64,000 nucleotides of DNA, taken from CAWAYH01 sp963786195. GTDB taxonomy: Bacteria; Acidobacteriota; Vicinamibacteria; Vicinamibacterales; 2-12-FULL-66-21. Of the stretch, positions 55,991 through 63,128 are shown one piece after another (position 1 is the first letter of the stretch; each line of letters opens with the position of its first letter). Under the pieces are notes generated by a model, which saw nothing but the letters and a program-made list of their open reading frames with translations, was not told the origin of the DNA and did not search any database. The stretch spans positions 434,001-498,000 of the forward strand of contig CAWAYH010000011.1 of assembly GCA_963786195.1 (NCBI GenBank), in the 5' to 3' direction. The translations under genes were made by a program, and so were the position numbers.

Positions 55991-57199
55991 ATGGCGGTGA
56001 CCCAGCTCGCGGAGAGAATACGGGAGGGCGGCCGCCTGGACAGGGCCGAGGCGCTCGAGCTGTACGTGGGCGCGCCGACCGCGTTGCTCGGCGAGCTCGC
56101 GGATGATGTCCGGGCGCGCAAACATCCCGACGGCATCGTCACCTACATCATCGACCGCAACGTCAACTACACCAACGTGTGCGTCGCGCGCTGCAACTTC
56201 TGCGCGTTCTATCGGCCCGTCGGTTCGTCCGAAGGCTACGTCCTCGGCTTCGAGGAAATCTTCCGCAAGATCGACGAGACGATCGCGCTTGGCGGCGGTC
56301 AATTGCTCCTGCAGGGAGGCCACAATCCCGATCTGCCGCTCGAGTGGTACGAGGACCTCTTCCGCGCGGTCAAGGATCGGTATCCGTCATTCCGCCTGCA
56401 CGCGCTCTCGCCGCCTGAAGTCATCCACATCTCACGCCTCTCGCGATTGCCCGTGCCGCAGGTGATCGATCGGCTCGTGGCGGCCGGCCTGGACAGCATT
56501 CCCGGCGGCGGCGCCGAGATTCTCGTCGACCGCGTCCGGCGCCTGCTGAATTGCTACAGCAAGGCGACCGCGGATGAATGGCTCGACGTCATGCGTCACG
56601 CACATCGCGCCGGACTGCGGACGACCGCGACGATGATGTATGGGACGGTGGAAACGATGGAGGAGCGGCTGGAGCACCTCTTCAGGCTGCGCGAGGTGCA
56701 GGACGAAACCGGCGGCTTCACGGCGTTCATCACGTGGAGCTATCAGCCGGAACATACGGAGCTGGGCGGCGACGAAGCCACGGGCATGGATTACCTTCGC
56801 ACGCTCGCCATCGCGCGCCTCGTGCTCGACAACTTCGACAACATTCAGGCGTCCTGGGTCACGCAGGGTGGCAAGGTCGGACAGCTCAGCCTCGCGTACG
56901 GGTCGAACGACATGGGCAGCGTGATGATCGAGGAGAACGTCGTGCGCGCGGCGGGCGCCAGCTACTGCATGGACGAAATCGAGATCGTTCGAAACATCGA
57001 GAATGCCGGCTTCACGCCCCGGCGCCGCAACATGCACTACGAGATTCTGGGCGATCCAATCTTCCGCGAACGAGCGGTGCCACGGATGCTGGAGCTCGCG
57101 GTCGCACGCGCCGAGGGCGATGTCAGCCGTCCGCCCGAAGTCGCCAACTATCCCGCGCGGAGTGCGTCCGAGAAGAAGGCTCGTCTCACCGGCCACTGA
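55991..57199 (+). CDS. mqnC: cyclic dehypoxanthinyl futalosine synthase MqnC
   Basis: 402 residues. Radical-SAM enzyme that cyclises dehypoxanthinyl futalosine. Iron-sulfur motif in NYTNVCVARCNFCAFYRPVG (CxxxCxxC), FEEIFRKIDETIALGGGQLL, LQGGHNPDLPLEWYEDLFRA, HALSPPEVIHISRLSRLPVP, GLDSIPGGGAEILVDRVRRL, TATMMYGTVETMEERLEHLF and the C-terminal substrate lid (GSNDMGSVMIEENVVRAAGA). This intact motif is the contrast to the cysteine-free MqnE-like protein 2 kb upstream. Confidence 0.96.
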   Translation: MAVTQLAERIREGGRLDRAEALELYVGAPTALLGELADDVRARKHPDGIVTYIIDRNVNYTNVCVARCNFCAFYRPVGSSEGYVLGFEEIFRKIDETIALGGGQLLLQGGHNPDLPLEWYEDLFRAVKDRYPSFRLHALSPPEVIHISRLSRLPVPQVIDRLVAAGLDSIPGGGAEILVDRVRRLLNCYSKATADEWLDVMRHAHRAGLRTTATMMYGTVETMEERLEHLFRLREVQDETGGFTAFITWSYQPEHTELGGDEATGMDYLRTLAIARLVLDNFDNIQASWVTQGGKVGQLSLAYGSNDMGSVMIEENVVRAAGASYCMDEIEIVRNIENAGFTPRRRNMHYEILGDPIFRERAVPRMLELAVARAEGDVSRPPEVANYPARSASEKKARLTGH

Positions 57200-57211
57200 G
57201 CCCGCAGCGGC

Positions 57212-58428
57212 ATGCCTCGAATCCACCGCGCGGCATGGGTCCTGCCGATCGTGACGCCGCCGATTCGCGACGGGTTCGTCGCCGTCGAGGACGGACGGAT
57301 TGTCGCGGTTGGTGAATCAGACAGGAAGAGGGCGGAACTTCAGTTCCGCCTCGGACGCGTCCGGTACGACGCCGCGTGATCCTTCCCGGTCTCGTCAACA
57401 CCCACACACATCTCGAGCTGTCCTGGATGGCCGGCCGCGTGCCGACGTCGGCGTCCATGGGGAGATGGATTCGGGCGCTGATGGCGCTGCGGCGCGCGGA
57501 AGCGCCGCCGGCAGACGTGCAACGGCAGGCAGCCGCGGCGGCAGTGTCGGAGGCGCGCAGGCGTGGCACCGCGGCGTTTGGCGACATCGGCAACTCGCTT
57601 CTAGCGGCGGACGTGCTCGCGGACGCCAACATCCCCGCGGTGCTGTTCCACGAGTTGATCGGCTTCGGTCCTGGCGATGCGGGTGCGCGCGCTCGTGAGG
57701 GCGCCACCCGTGTGATGGAGTCGGTCCGGCTGCCGGTGAGGCCCGGATTGGCGCCGCACGCGCCGTATTCGGTCTCACCAGACTTGTTTCGCGCGGTCAC
57801 CGCCGAAGCCTCCGCCCGCGGCCTGCGCTCGTCGGTCCACCTGGGGGAGTCTCGCGAAGAGGTCGAGTTCCTGATGACCGGACGCGGTGAGATTGCCGAG
57901 ACATTGAAGCAACTCGGTGTGTGGAACGACGCGTGGTCGGCGCCCGGGGTCGATCCGGCGGCGTATCTCGACGGCATGGGGGTGCTTCGACCGGGGCTTC
58001 TCGTCGTTCACGCGACGCAGCTGTCCGCGCGGGCGCTCGCGCTGCTTGCCAGCCGCGGATGCGTCATCGTCAGCTGTCCGCGCAGCAACCGGTGGGTGGG
58101 CGCTGGCGATCCGCCGCTCGACGCGTTCTACGCGTCGGGTGCGCCCGTCGCGTTCGGCACGGACAGCCTGGCCAGCTCGCCCGACCTGGACATGTTCGCG
58201 GAGCTCGCGGCCGCGCGCGCCGTGTCTCGCGTGCCTGCCGCAAGGTTGCTCGAGAGCGCGACCCGGTGCGGGGCGGAGGCACTGGGATTCGGCGAGGAAC
58301 TCGGATCCCTTGCGCCGGGCAGGCGCGCCGAGCTGCTGGCCGTGCGCATCCCGGAAGGCGTCGTGGATGTGGAAGAATATCTGGTCAATGGCCGTGTCCA
58401 GCCAGCGGACACTTACTGGCTGGAGTAG
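57212..58428 (+). pseudogene. amidohydrolase, probable aminofutalosine deaminase, frameshifted and carrying a repeat
   Basis: Starts at ATG 57212 (PRIHRAAWVLPIVTPPIRDG, FVAVEDGRIVAVGESD). A palindromic repeat (57319-57354) then interrupts the sequence and the frame ends at TGA near 57379. The main part continues in another frame from about 57376: ILPGLVNTHTHLELSWMAGR (first metal His pair), LAPHAPYSVSPDLFRAVTAE, SSVHLGESREEVEFLMTGRG, VVHATQLSARALALLASRGC, FGTDSLASSPDLDMFAELAA (metal Asp). In the mqn cluster this amidohydrolase probably deaminates aminofutalosine to futalosine (MqnX role). A GTG at 57376 could start a shorter protein lacking the N-terminal composite strands. Confidence 0.82.
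57319..57354. repeat. palindromic repeat with core GCGGAACTTCAGTTCCGC, copy 2
   Basis: GGCGGAACT-TC-AGTTCCGCC (57331-57350) with the left flank AGACAGGAAGAG, matching the copy at 9511-9545. It lies within the N-terminal coding part of the amidohydrolase. Confidence 0.9.
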
Positions 58429-58433
58429 GGTTC

Positions 58434-59327
58434 TTGAACCCGGTGAACCCTGTGACCCCTGTGAACCGACTAGCCACTTATCTGTCGTTCGTTCGTTTCA
58501 GCCACAGCGTGTTTGCGCTGCCGTTTGCGTTGACGGGCGCCCTGCTCGCGCTGAACCGATCGGGTGACTGGACTCGCGAGTCGGTGCTGTCGCGCCTGCT
58601 GTGGATCGTGATCGCCATGGTGGCGGCTCGCAGCGCCGCGATGGGGTTCAACCGTCTCGTCGACGCGCGTTACGATGCGCTCAACCCGCGGACGGCATCC
58701 CGCGAGCTGCCCCGCGGCCGGATGACGAAGCCGGAAGCCGCGGTCTTCGTCACGATCGCGTCAATCCTTTTCGTGTTCGCGGCCTGGAAGCTCGGGTCCC
58801 TCTGTTTTGCGTTGTCGCCGGTGGCGCTCGCGATCGTCTTCTGGTACTCGCTGGCCAAGCGGGTCACCAGCTACACGCAGTTGTTCCTCGGGCTCGCGAT
58901 GGCGGTCGCGCCGGTTGGCGGCTGGCTCGCTGCCGGCGGACGAGGCGGGTGGGAGCCGTGGCTGCTCGGGCTCGCGATCGGCACCTGGGTCGCCGGGTTC
59001 GACGTGCTGTATGCCTGCCAGGATCTGGACTTCGATCGATCGCACGGCCTCCGTTCGATTCCCGTCAGGTTCGGCCTCAGGCGTTCGCTCGTCATCTCGC
59101 GCGGCCTGCACGTCTGCACCGCGATCGCCCTGGCGGCGCTCGGGGCTGCCGCGAGCCTCGGCTGGATCTACTTCGCCGGCGTCGCAGGCGTGGCGGCGTT
59201 GCTCGTGTGGGAGCAGTCGATGGTGACCGAGCACGACCTCTCGCAGGTCAAACGCGCCTTCGACCTGAACGGTTACGTCGGGATTCTGTATCTCCTCTCG
59301 ACCGCGATTGCGATTTGGGCCCGCTGA
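58434..59327 (+). CDS. UbiA-family prenyltransferase (MqnP-like)
   Basis: 297 residues, eight to nine transmembrane helices. First Asp-rich motif FNRLVDARYDALNPRTASRE, second YACQDLDFDRSHGLRSIPVR. Attaches the polyprenyl tail to 1,4-dihydroxy-6-naphthoate in the futalosine pathway. Candidate starts are TTG 58434 (GGAG eight bases upstream) and in-frame GTGs at 58443, 58452 and 58461, in a small repeat GGTGAACCCTGTGA; 58461 would give NRLATYLSFVRFSHSVFALP. The stop overlaps the ubiX start. Confidence 0.93.
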   Translation: MNPVNPVTPVNRLATYLSFVRFSHSVFALPFALTGALLALNRSGDWTRESVLSRLLWIVIAMVAARSAAMGFNRLVDARYDALNPRTASRELPRGRMTKPEAAVFVTIASILFVFAAWKLGSLCFALSPVALAIVFWYSLAKRVTSYTQLFLGLAMAVAPVGGWLAAGGRGGWEPWLLGLAIGTWVAGFDVLYACQDLDFDRSHGLRSIPVRFGLRRSLVISRGLHVCTAIALAALGAAASLGWIYFAGVAGVAALLVWEQSMVTEHDLSQVKRAFDLNGYVGILYLLSTAIAIWAR

Positions 59328-59950
59328 TGCCGACGCGAACCGTTGCTGTCGCGATCACCGGAGCCAGCGGCGCGATTTATGCGACGCGCACGCTGGCGGC
59401 CCTGATGGAGCGCGGCGCTCACATCGAGCTGATTGTCTCCGAGTACGGCCGGCGACTGCTCCGAGACGAGCTCGGCGACGGCGCCGCTATCGACAAGCTG
59501 ACGGACTATCTGGTCGCGACGTACGGCGGTGGTGTGCGGGCCGGCTCCTACACCCTCTACAGCAACAAGGATCTGGGCGCGAAGATCGCGAGCGGGAGCC
59601 AGGGCTGCGAGGCCATGGTGATCGTGCCCTGCTCGATGAAGACGCTGGCCGGCGTGGCACACGGCCTCTCGCGCAACCTCGTGGAGCGCGCGGCGGACGT
59701 GATGCTGAAGGAGCGCCGCCCCCTCATCATCGTTCCGCGCGAGACCCCCATGAGCCTGCCGCAGCTCCGCAACATGGTCCTGTGCGCGGAATCAGGGGCC
59801 ATGATCATGCCCGCGATGCCGGCGTTCTACCAGATGCCGAAGACGCTCGACCACCTCGCCGACTTCATGGCGGGCAAGATCCTCAGTGCACTCGGCATGA
59901 CGCACGAGCTGTATGCCGAGTGGCAAAGTAGAATTGAAGAATTCCACTGA
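59327..59950 (+). CDS. ubiX: UbiX flavin prenyltransferase
   Basis: 207 residues. Makes prenylated FMN, the cofactor of the UbiD-type enzyme at 52592. VAVAITGASGAIYATRTLAA, IASGSQGCEAMVIVPCSMKT, LAGVAHGLSRNLVERAADVM, LKERRPLIIVPRETPMSLPQ, LRNMVLCAESGAMIMPAMPA, FYQMPKTLDHLADFMAGKIL. All hallmark residues of the family are present. ATG overlaps the prenyltransferase stop. Confidence 0.96.
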   Translation: MPTRTVAVAITGASGAIYATRTLAALMERGAHIELIVSEYGRRLLRDELGDGAAIDKLTDYLVATYGGGVRAGSYTLYSNKDLGAKIASGSQGCEAMVIVPCSMKTLAGVAHGLSRNLVERAADVMLKERRPLIIVPRETPMSLPQLRNMVLCAESGAMIMPAMPAFYQMPKTLDHLADFMAGKILSALGMTHELYAEWQSRIEEFH

Positions 59951-60740
59951 ATGTTCCAGATTCAGATTCGCTCGATCGTCCATCCCCGACAAGTCCTCGT
60001 CCCGGATCGCGGCGATGTTCGACTCCATCGCGCCGCGTTATGACCTGCTGAATCATGTCCTGAGCGTGGGGCTGGATCGGCGGTGGCGGAATCGCGCGGT
60101 CGACGAGCTGGCGCTGCGTCCCGGATCCCGCGTCCTCGACCTGTGCACCGGGACTGCCGACCTTGCGCTCGCGACCGTGCGACGGTCGCCCGGGACTACC
60201 GTGCTTGGTGTCGACTTCGCCAGCCTCATGCTGAAGCTCGGCCTTGCGAAGGTCCGCGATGGTGGAGTCGATGGTCGCATCCGCCTGGTTCGCGGCGATG
60301 CCACACAGGTACCCGCCGTCAGTGGCAGCTGCGACGCGGCGACTGTGGCGTTCGGAATCCGCAACGTCGAGAAGCCGGAGCGTGCACTCGCCGAACTCGC
60401 CCGTGTGCTTCGCCCGGGGGGACGACTGGCCATTCTGGAGTTCGGCCAGCCCTCGATCCCCGGCATCTCCACGCTCTACACCTGGTATTTCAAATACCTG
60501 CTGCCGGCAATAGGACGAGTCGTCTCGAAACACCAGAGCGCCTATTCGTACCTCCCGGCGTCCGTTGGCACGTTTCCGGCGCCCCCCGAGTTCGCGAGGA
60601 TCATCGCGTCCAACGGATTCACCAACGTGACGGCCGTCCCTCTCACCTTCGGCATCGTCTATCTATACGTCGGTCAAAGGGAAGGTGCTGAAGGTGCTGG
60701 AGGTGCTGAGGGTGCTGCAGGTGCTGAGGTTGGGTGCTGA
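59913..60740 (+). CDS. UbiE/MenG-type C-methyltransferase with repeat-derived tail
   Basis: Methylates demethylmenaquinone, last step of the cluster. Motifs: IPDKSSSRIAAMFDSIAPRY, DLLNHVLSVGLDRRWRNRAV, SAM-binding SRVLDLCTGTADLALATVRR, VAFGIRNVEKPERALAELAR, VLRPGGRLAILEFGQPSIPG. The start is uncertain: ATG 59913 lies within ubiX, TTG 59934 is possible, and ATG 60015 would cut off the conserved PDKSSSRIA. The last about 20 residues (REGAEGAGGAEGAAGAEVG) are encoded by GGTGCTGAA-type repeats and are likely a late extension. Confidence 0.9.
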   Translation: MPSGKVELKNSTECSRFRFARSSIPDKSSSRIAAMFDSIAPRYDLLNHVLSVGLDRRWRNRAVDELALRPGSRVLDLCTGTADLALATVRRSPGTTVLGVDFASLMLKLGLAKVRDGGVDGRIRLVRGDATQVPAVSGSCDAATVAFGIRNVEKPERALAELARVLRPGGRLAILEFGQPSIPGISTLYTWYFKYLLPAIGRVVSKHQSAYSYLPASVGTFPAPPEFARIIASNGFTNVTAVPLTFGIVYLYVGQREGAEGAGGAEGAAGAEVGC

Positions 60741-60855
60741 CGGTGCTGGGGGTGCTGAAGGTGCTGACGTTCAGAGAGGCATAAAGGCTTAGACGGTTGC
60801 ACCATCAGCACCTCAAGCACCATCAGCACCGTCAGCACCTAACCTCAGCACCGTC
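60680..60855. repeat. GGTGCTGAA 9-mer hairpin repeat, copy 3
   Basis: Left arm (60682-60770) of GAAGGTGCT-type units, a loop of about 35 bases (GTTCAGAGAGGCATAAAGGC), and a right arm (60803-60855) of CAGCACC units. It includes the last codons of the ubiE-like gene. Same family as 48650-48838. Confidence 0.9.
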
Positions 60856-60861
60856 TGAAAC

Positions 60862-60870
60862 TGCTATACT
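60862..60870 (+). promoter_or_regulatory. extended -10 promoter of tonB
   Basis: TGCTATACT matches an extended -10 (TGn plus TATACT). It lies just after the repeat and 15 bases before the tonB ATG. No clear -35 is seen. The leader would be very short. Confidence 0.5.
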
Positions 60871-60885
60871 CAATCTAAGTCCCTG

Positions 60886-61833
60886 ATGTACTTCGACTTC
60901 GACGACGCTCGCCCGGACACGCCGACCATCGCGCGGCCGATTTCGTCGCGCGAAGGCGTGCTCCTCTCGATCATCGTCCACCTGATGATTGTGATTGCGC
61001 TGCTGGTGGGGCCCCGGCTGCCGTGGGTGCAGGAGGCGATGGAGCGGAAGCGGCAGGAGCTCGCAGAGCAGGTGCGGCTCGAACAGCAGCGACTGCGGGA
61101 CCAGGCCCGGTTCGTGTTCGTGCAGCCGAGAGTCGAGATGCGCGCGACGCCGCCTCCGCGGGCCGATCTCTCGGACCTCGACCGCAGAGCCCGGACGGTC
61201 GAACGCGCGCCGAACCCGACCAACCCTCTGCCCTTTGCGCGTGGCAATTCACCAGAGCGTATCGACGCGGATCCGGGGCCCGCGCCGAAACCCGCTCCGC
61301 CGCAGCCCGACCCGGCGAACAACAACGGCGAGACCGAGGCGAGCCGATCTCCAACTCCTGATGCGTACAAGACACCGGACCGTCGTCCGAGCCAGACGGA
61401 TGAGCGAGGCCCGGCGGTAGGCGTCATCGCGAACGCGATCCGCAACGTGCAGAAGTACGTGCCGCAGGAGGGGTTCAACAATCCGACGGGAGGCCAGCAG
61501 CAGGAGATCGCTCCGTCGATTCAGTTCGATACCAAGGGCGTCGAGTTCGGACCCTGGCTGCGGCGGTTCATCGCACAGATTCGCAGCAACTGGCCAATCC
61601 CGTACGCCGCGATGTTCATGCACGGCCACGTCGTGGTGACGTTCAACGTCCACAAGGACGGCCGAATCACGGACGTCTCTGTCATCAAGCCGTCGACGGT
61701 CGAGGCCTTCACCATCTCGGCCCGCAACGCGATCCTGTCCTCCAACCCGACGGTCCCGCTGCCACCCGAATACCCCGACGAGAAGGCCTTCTTCACCGTC
61801 ACCTTCTTCTTCAACGAAAACCCGGGACGATGA
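60886..61833 (+). CDS. TonB-family energy transducer
   Basis: 315 residues. Cytoplasmic N-terminus, one transmembrane helix (GVLLSIIVHLMIVIALLVGP), a charged coiled-coil (ERKRQELAEQVRLEQQRLRD), a long Pro-rich periplasmic stretch, and a TonB C-terminal domain (NWPIPYAAMFMHGHVVVTFN, VHKDGRITDVSVIKPSTVEA, FTISARNAILSSNPTVPLPP). Transfers energy from an ExbBD motor to outer-membrane receptors; exbBD is not in the window. Confidence 0.9.
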   Translation: MYFDFDDARPDTPTIARPISSREGVLLSIIVHLMIVIALLVGPRLPWVQEAMERKRQELAEQVRLEQQRLRDQARFVFVQPRVEMRATPPPRADLSDLDRRARTVERAPNPTNPLPFARGNSPERIDADPGPAPKPAPPQPDPANNNGETEASRSPTPDAYKTPDRRPSQTDERGPAVGVIANAIRNVQKYVPQEGFNNPTGGQQQEIAPSIQFDTKGVEFGPWLRRFIAQIRSNWPIPYAAMFMHGHVVVTFNVHKDGRITDVSVIKPSTVEAFTISARNAILSSNPTVPLPPEYPDEKAFFTVTFFFNENPGR

Positions 61834-61922
61834 CCTGGCCGACCCGGACGCAGCAGATCGGTTTGCTGATGCTGCTGGCCGTGCTGGTCGCGCTCGCGTT
61901 CGTCCGCGCTCTGACCTCGTGA
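61830..61922 (+). CDS. 30-residue single-helix membrane peptide
   Basis: Begins at an ATG that overlaps the tonB stop (ATGA) and ends with a TGA that overlaps the miaA start (GTGA). Encodes TWPTRTQQIGLLMLLAVLVA then LAFVRALTS: a short polar N-terminus and one hydrophobic helix. The double stop/start overlap is good evidence that it is translated. No family recognised; a small regulator or stabiliser of TonB or another inner-membrane complex is possible. Confidence 0.7.
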   Translation: MTWPTRTQQIGLLMLLAVLVALAFVRALTS

Positions 61923-62881
61923 TCGACCGGCCCCGGCTCGTAGCCATTCTTGGTCCAACGGCAACCGGCAAGAGCGCGCTGGGGATCGCGCTGGCGAAGC
62001 AATTCGACGGGGAAGTGGTCAGCTGCGATTCGACGGCGGTCTACCGGGGCTTCGACATCGGCACCGACAAGGTGCCGGCATCCGCCCGCGAGGGAATCCC
62101 GCACCACCTGATCGACGTCGCCGATCCGCTCGAGGAGTACTCGGCCGCCCGCTACGCGCGGGAAGCGGCGGCGGCGATCCGGGACATCACGGCACGCGGC
62201 CGGCTGCCCATCCTCGTCGGCGGAACGGGCCTGTACTATCGCGCGCTGACGAGGGGGTTCTTCCCCGGTCCGGCGCGCCAGCACGAGCTGCGAGCGCGTC
62301 TCGATCGGATCGCCGCGCTCAGGGGGCCCGAGCGCCTTCACAGGCTTCTCCACCGCGTCGATCCGGCGTCTGCAGAACGCATTCAGGCCCGGGATCAGAA
62401 GCGGCTCGTCCGTGCGCTGGAGGTCTACTTCGTCACGGGTCGGGCGCTGACGGATCATTTCGCGGACACGCAGTCACCATTGCCGGAGTACCGCGTGACC
62501 GCTTTCGCGCTTCAGATCCCGGCCGAGGCCACTGCGGAGCGGGTCGCGCGGCGCGTGGCGGCGCAGTTCGACGAGGGACTCCTGGACGAGGTTCGGGGGC
62601 TGCTTGCGGCAGGCGTGCCCGAGACCGCCCACCCGTTCACAGGGCTCGTGTACCGGCAGGCGATCGAGCACCTCCGGGGTGTGCGAGGCGACGGTGAGAC
62701 CCGCGAGTTGATCGTGCGGGAGAATCGCAGATACGCGCGCCGGCAGTTGATCTGGTTCAGGAAAGAGCCTAATCTACAGTGGATTTACGCCGCTGGCGAA
62801 CGCGAAGAGACTCAGGGGGAGGTCGCTCGCGCTGTTGCCGCGCTCGATCGGGAGACGAGCCCTGATGCCTCAAGCACGTGA
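61919..62881 (+). CDS. miaA: tRNA dimethylallyltransferase
   Basis: 320 residues from GTG. Adds a dimethylallyl group to A37 of UNN-reading tRNAs. P-loop LVAILGPTATGKSALGIALA, VSCDSTAVYRGFDIGTDKVP, GIPHHLIDVADPLEEYSAAR, ILVGGTGLYYRALTRGFFPG, RDQKRLVRALEVYFVTGRAL, and the ENRRYARRQLIWFRKEPNLQ tail. Followed by hfq as in many bacteria, with a 17-base overlap. Confidence 0.96.
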   Translation: MIDRPRLVAILGPTATGKSALGIALAKQFDGEVVSCDSTAVYRGFDIGTDKVPASAREGIPHHLIDVADPLEEYSAARYAREAAAAIRDITARGRLPILVGGTGLYYRALTRGFFPGPARQHELRARLDRIAALRGPERLHRLLHRVDPASAERIQARDQKRLVRALEVYFVTGRALTDHFADTQSPLPEYRVTAFALQIPAEATAERVARRVAAQFDEGLLDEVRGLLAAGVPETAHPFTGLVYRQAIEHLRGVRGDGETRELIVRENRRYARRQLIWFRKEPNLQWIYAAGEREETQGEVARAVAALDRETSPDASST

Positions 62882-63128
62882 GACGAGACCCGCACCGGCC
62901 CAACCCAACATCCAGGACGTATTCCTGAATCACGCCCGCCGCGAGAAGCTGCCGGTGCACATCCGGCTCATGGATGGCACCGACGTCGAGGGTCGTGTCA
63001 AGAACTTCGATCGCTTTGCGGTGATCGTCGAACACAGCGGCGCGGACCACATGATCTTCAAGCACGCGATCGCCGCTATCCGATCGCCGCGCCCGATGAG
63101 CAATTACTACTCCAGCCACGAGGCCTGA
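62865..63128 (+). CDS. hfq: RNA chaperone Hfq
   Basis: 87 residues. Sm-like fold: IQDVFLNHARREKLPVHIRL, MDGTDVEGRVKNFDRFAVIV and the Sm2 motif HMIFKHAIAAIRSPRP (KHA in place of YKHA). Hexamer that pairs small RNAs with mRNAs. ATG 62865 chosen for normal family length. The N-terminal extension is short and the C-terminal tail is minimal. Confidence 0.95.
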   Translation: MPQARETRPAPAQPNIQDVFLNHARREKLPVHIRLMDGTDVEGRVKNFDRFAVIVEHSGADHMIFKHAIAAIRSPRPMSNYYSSHEA

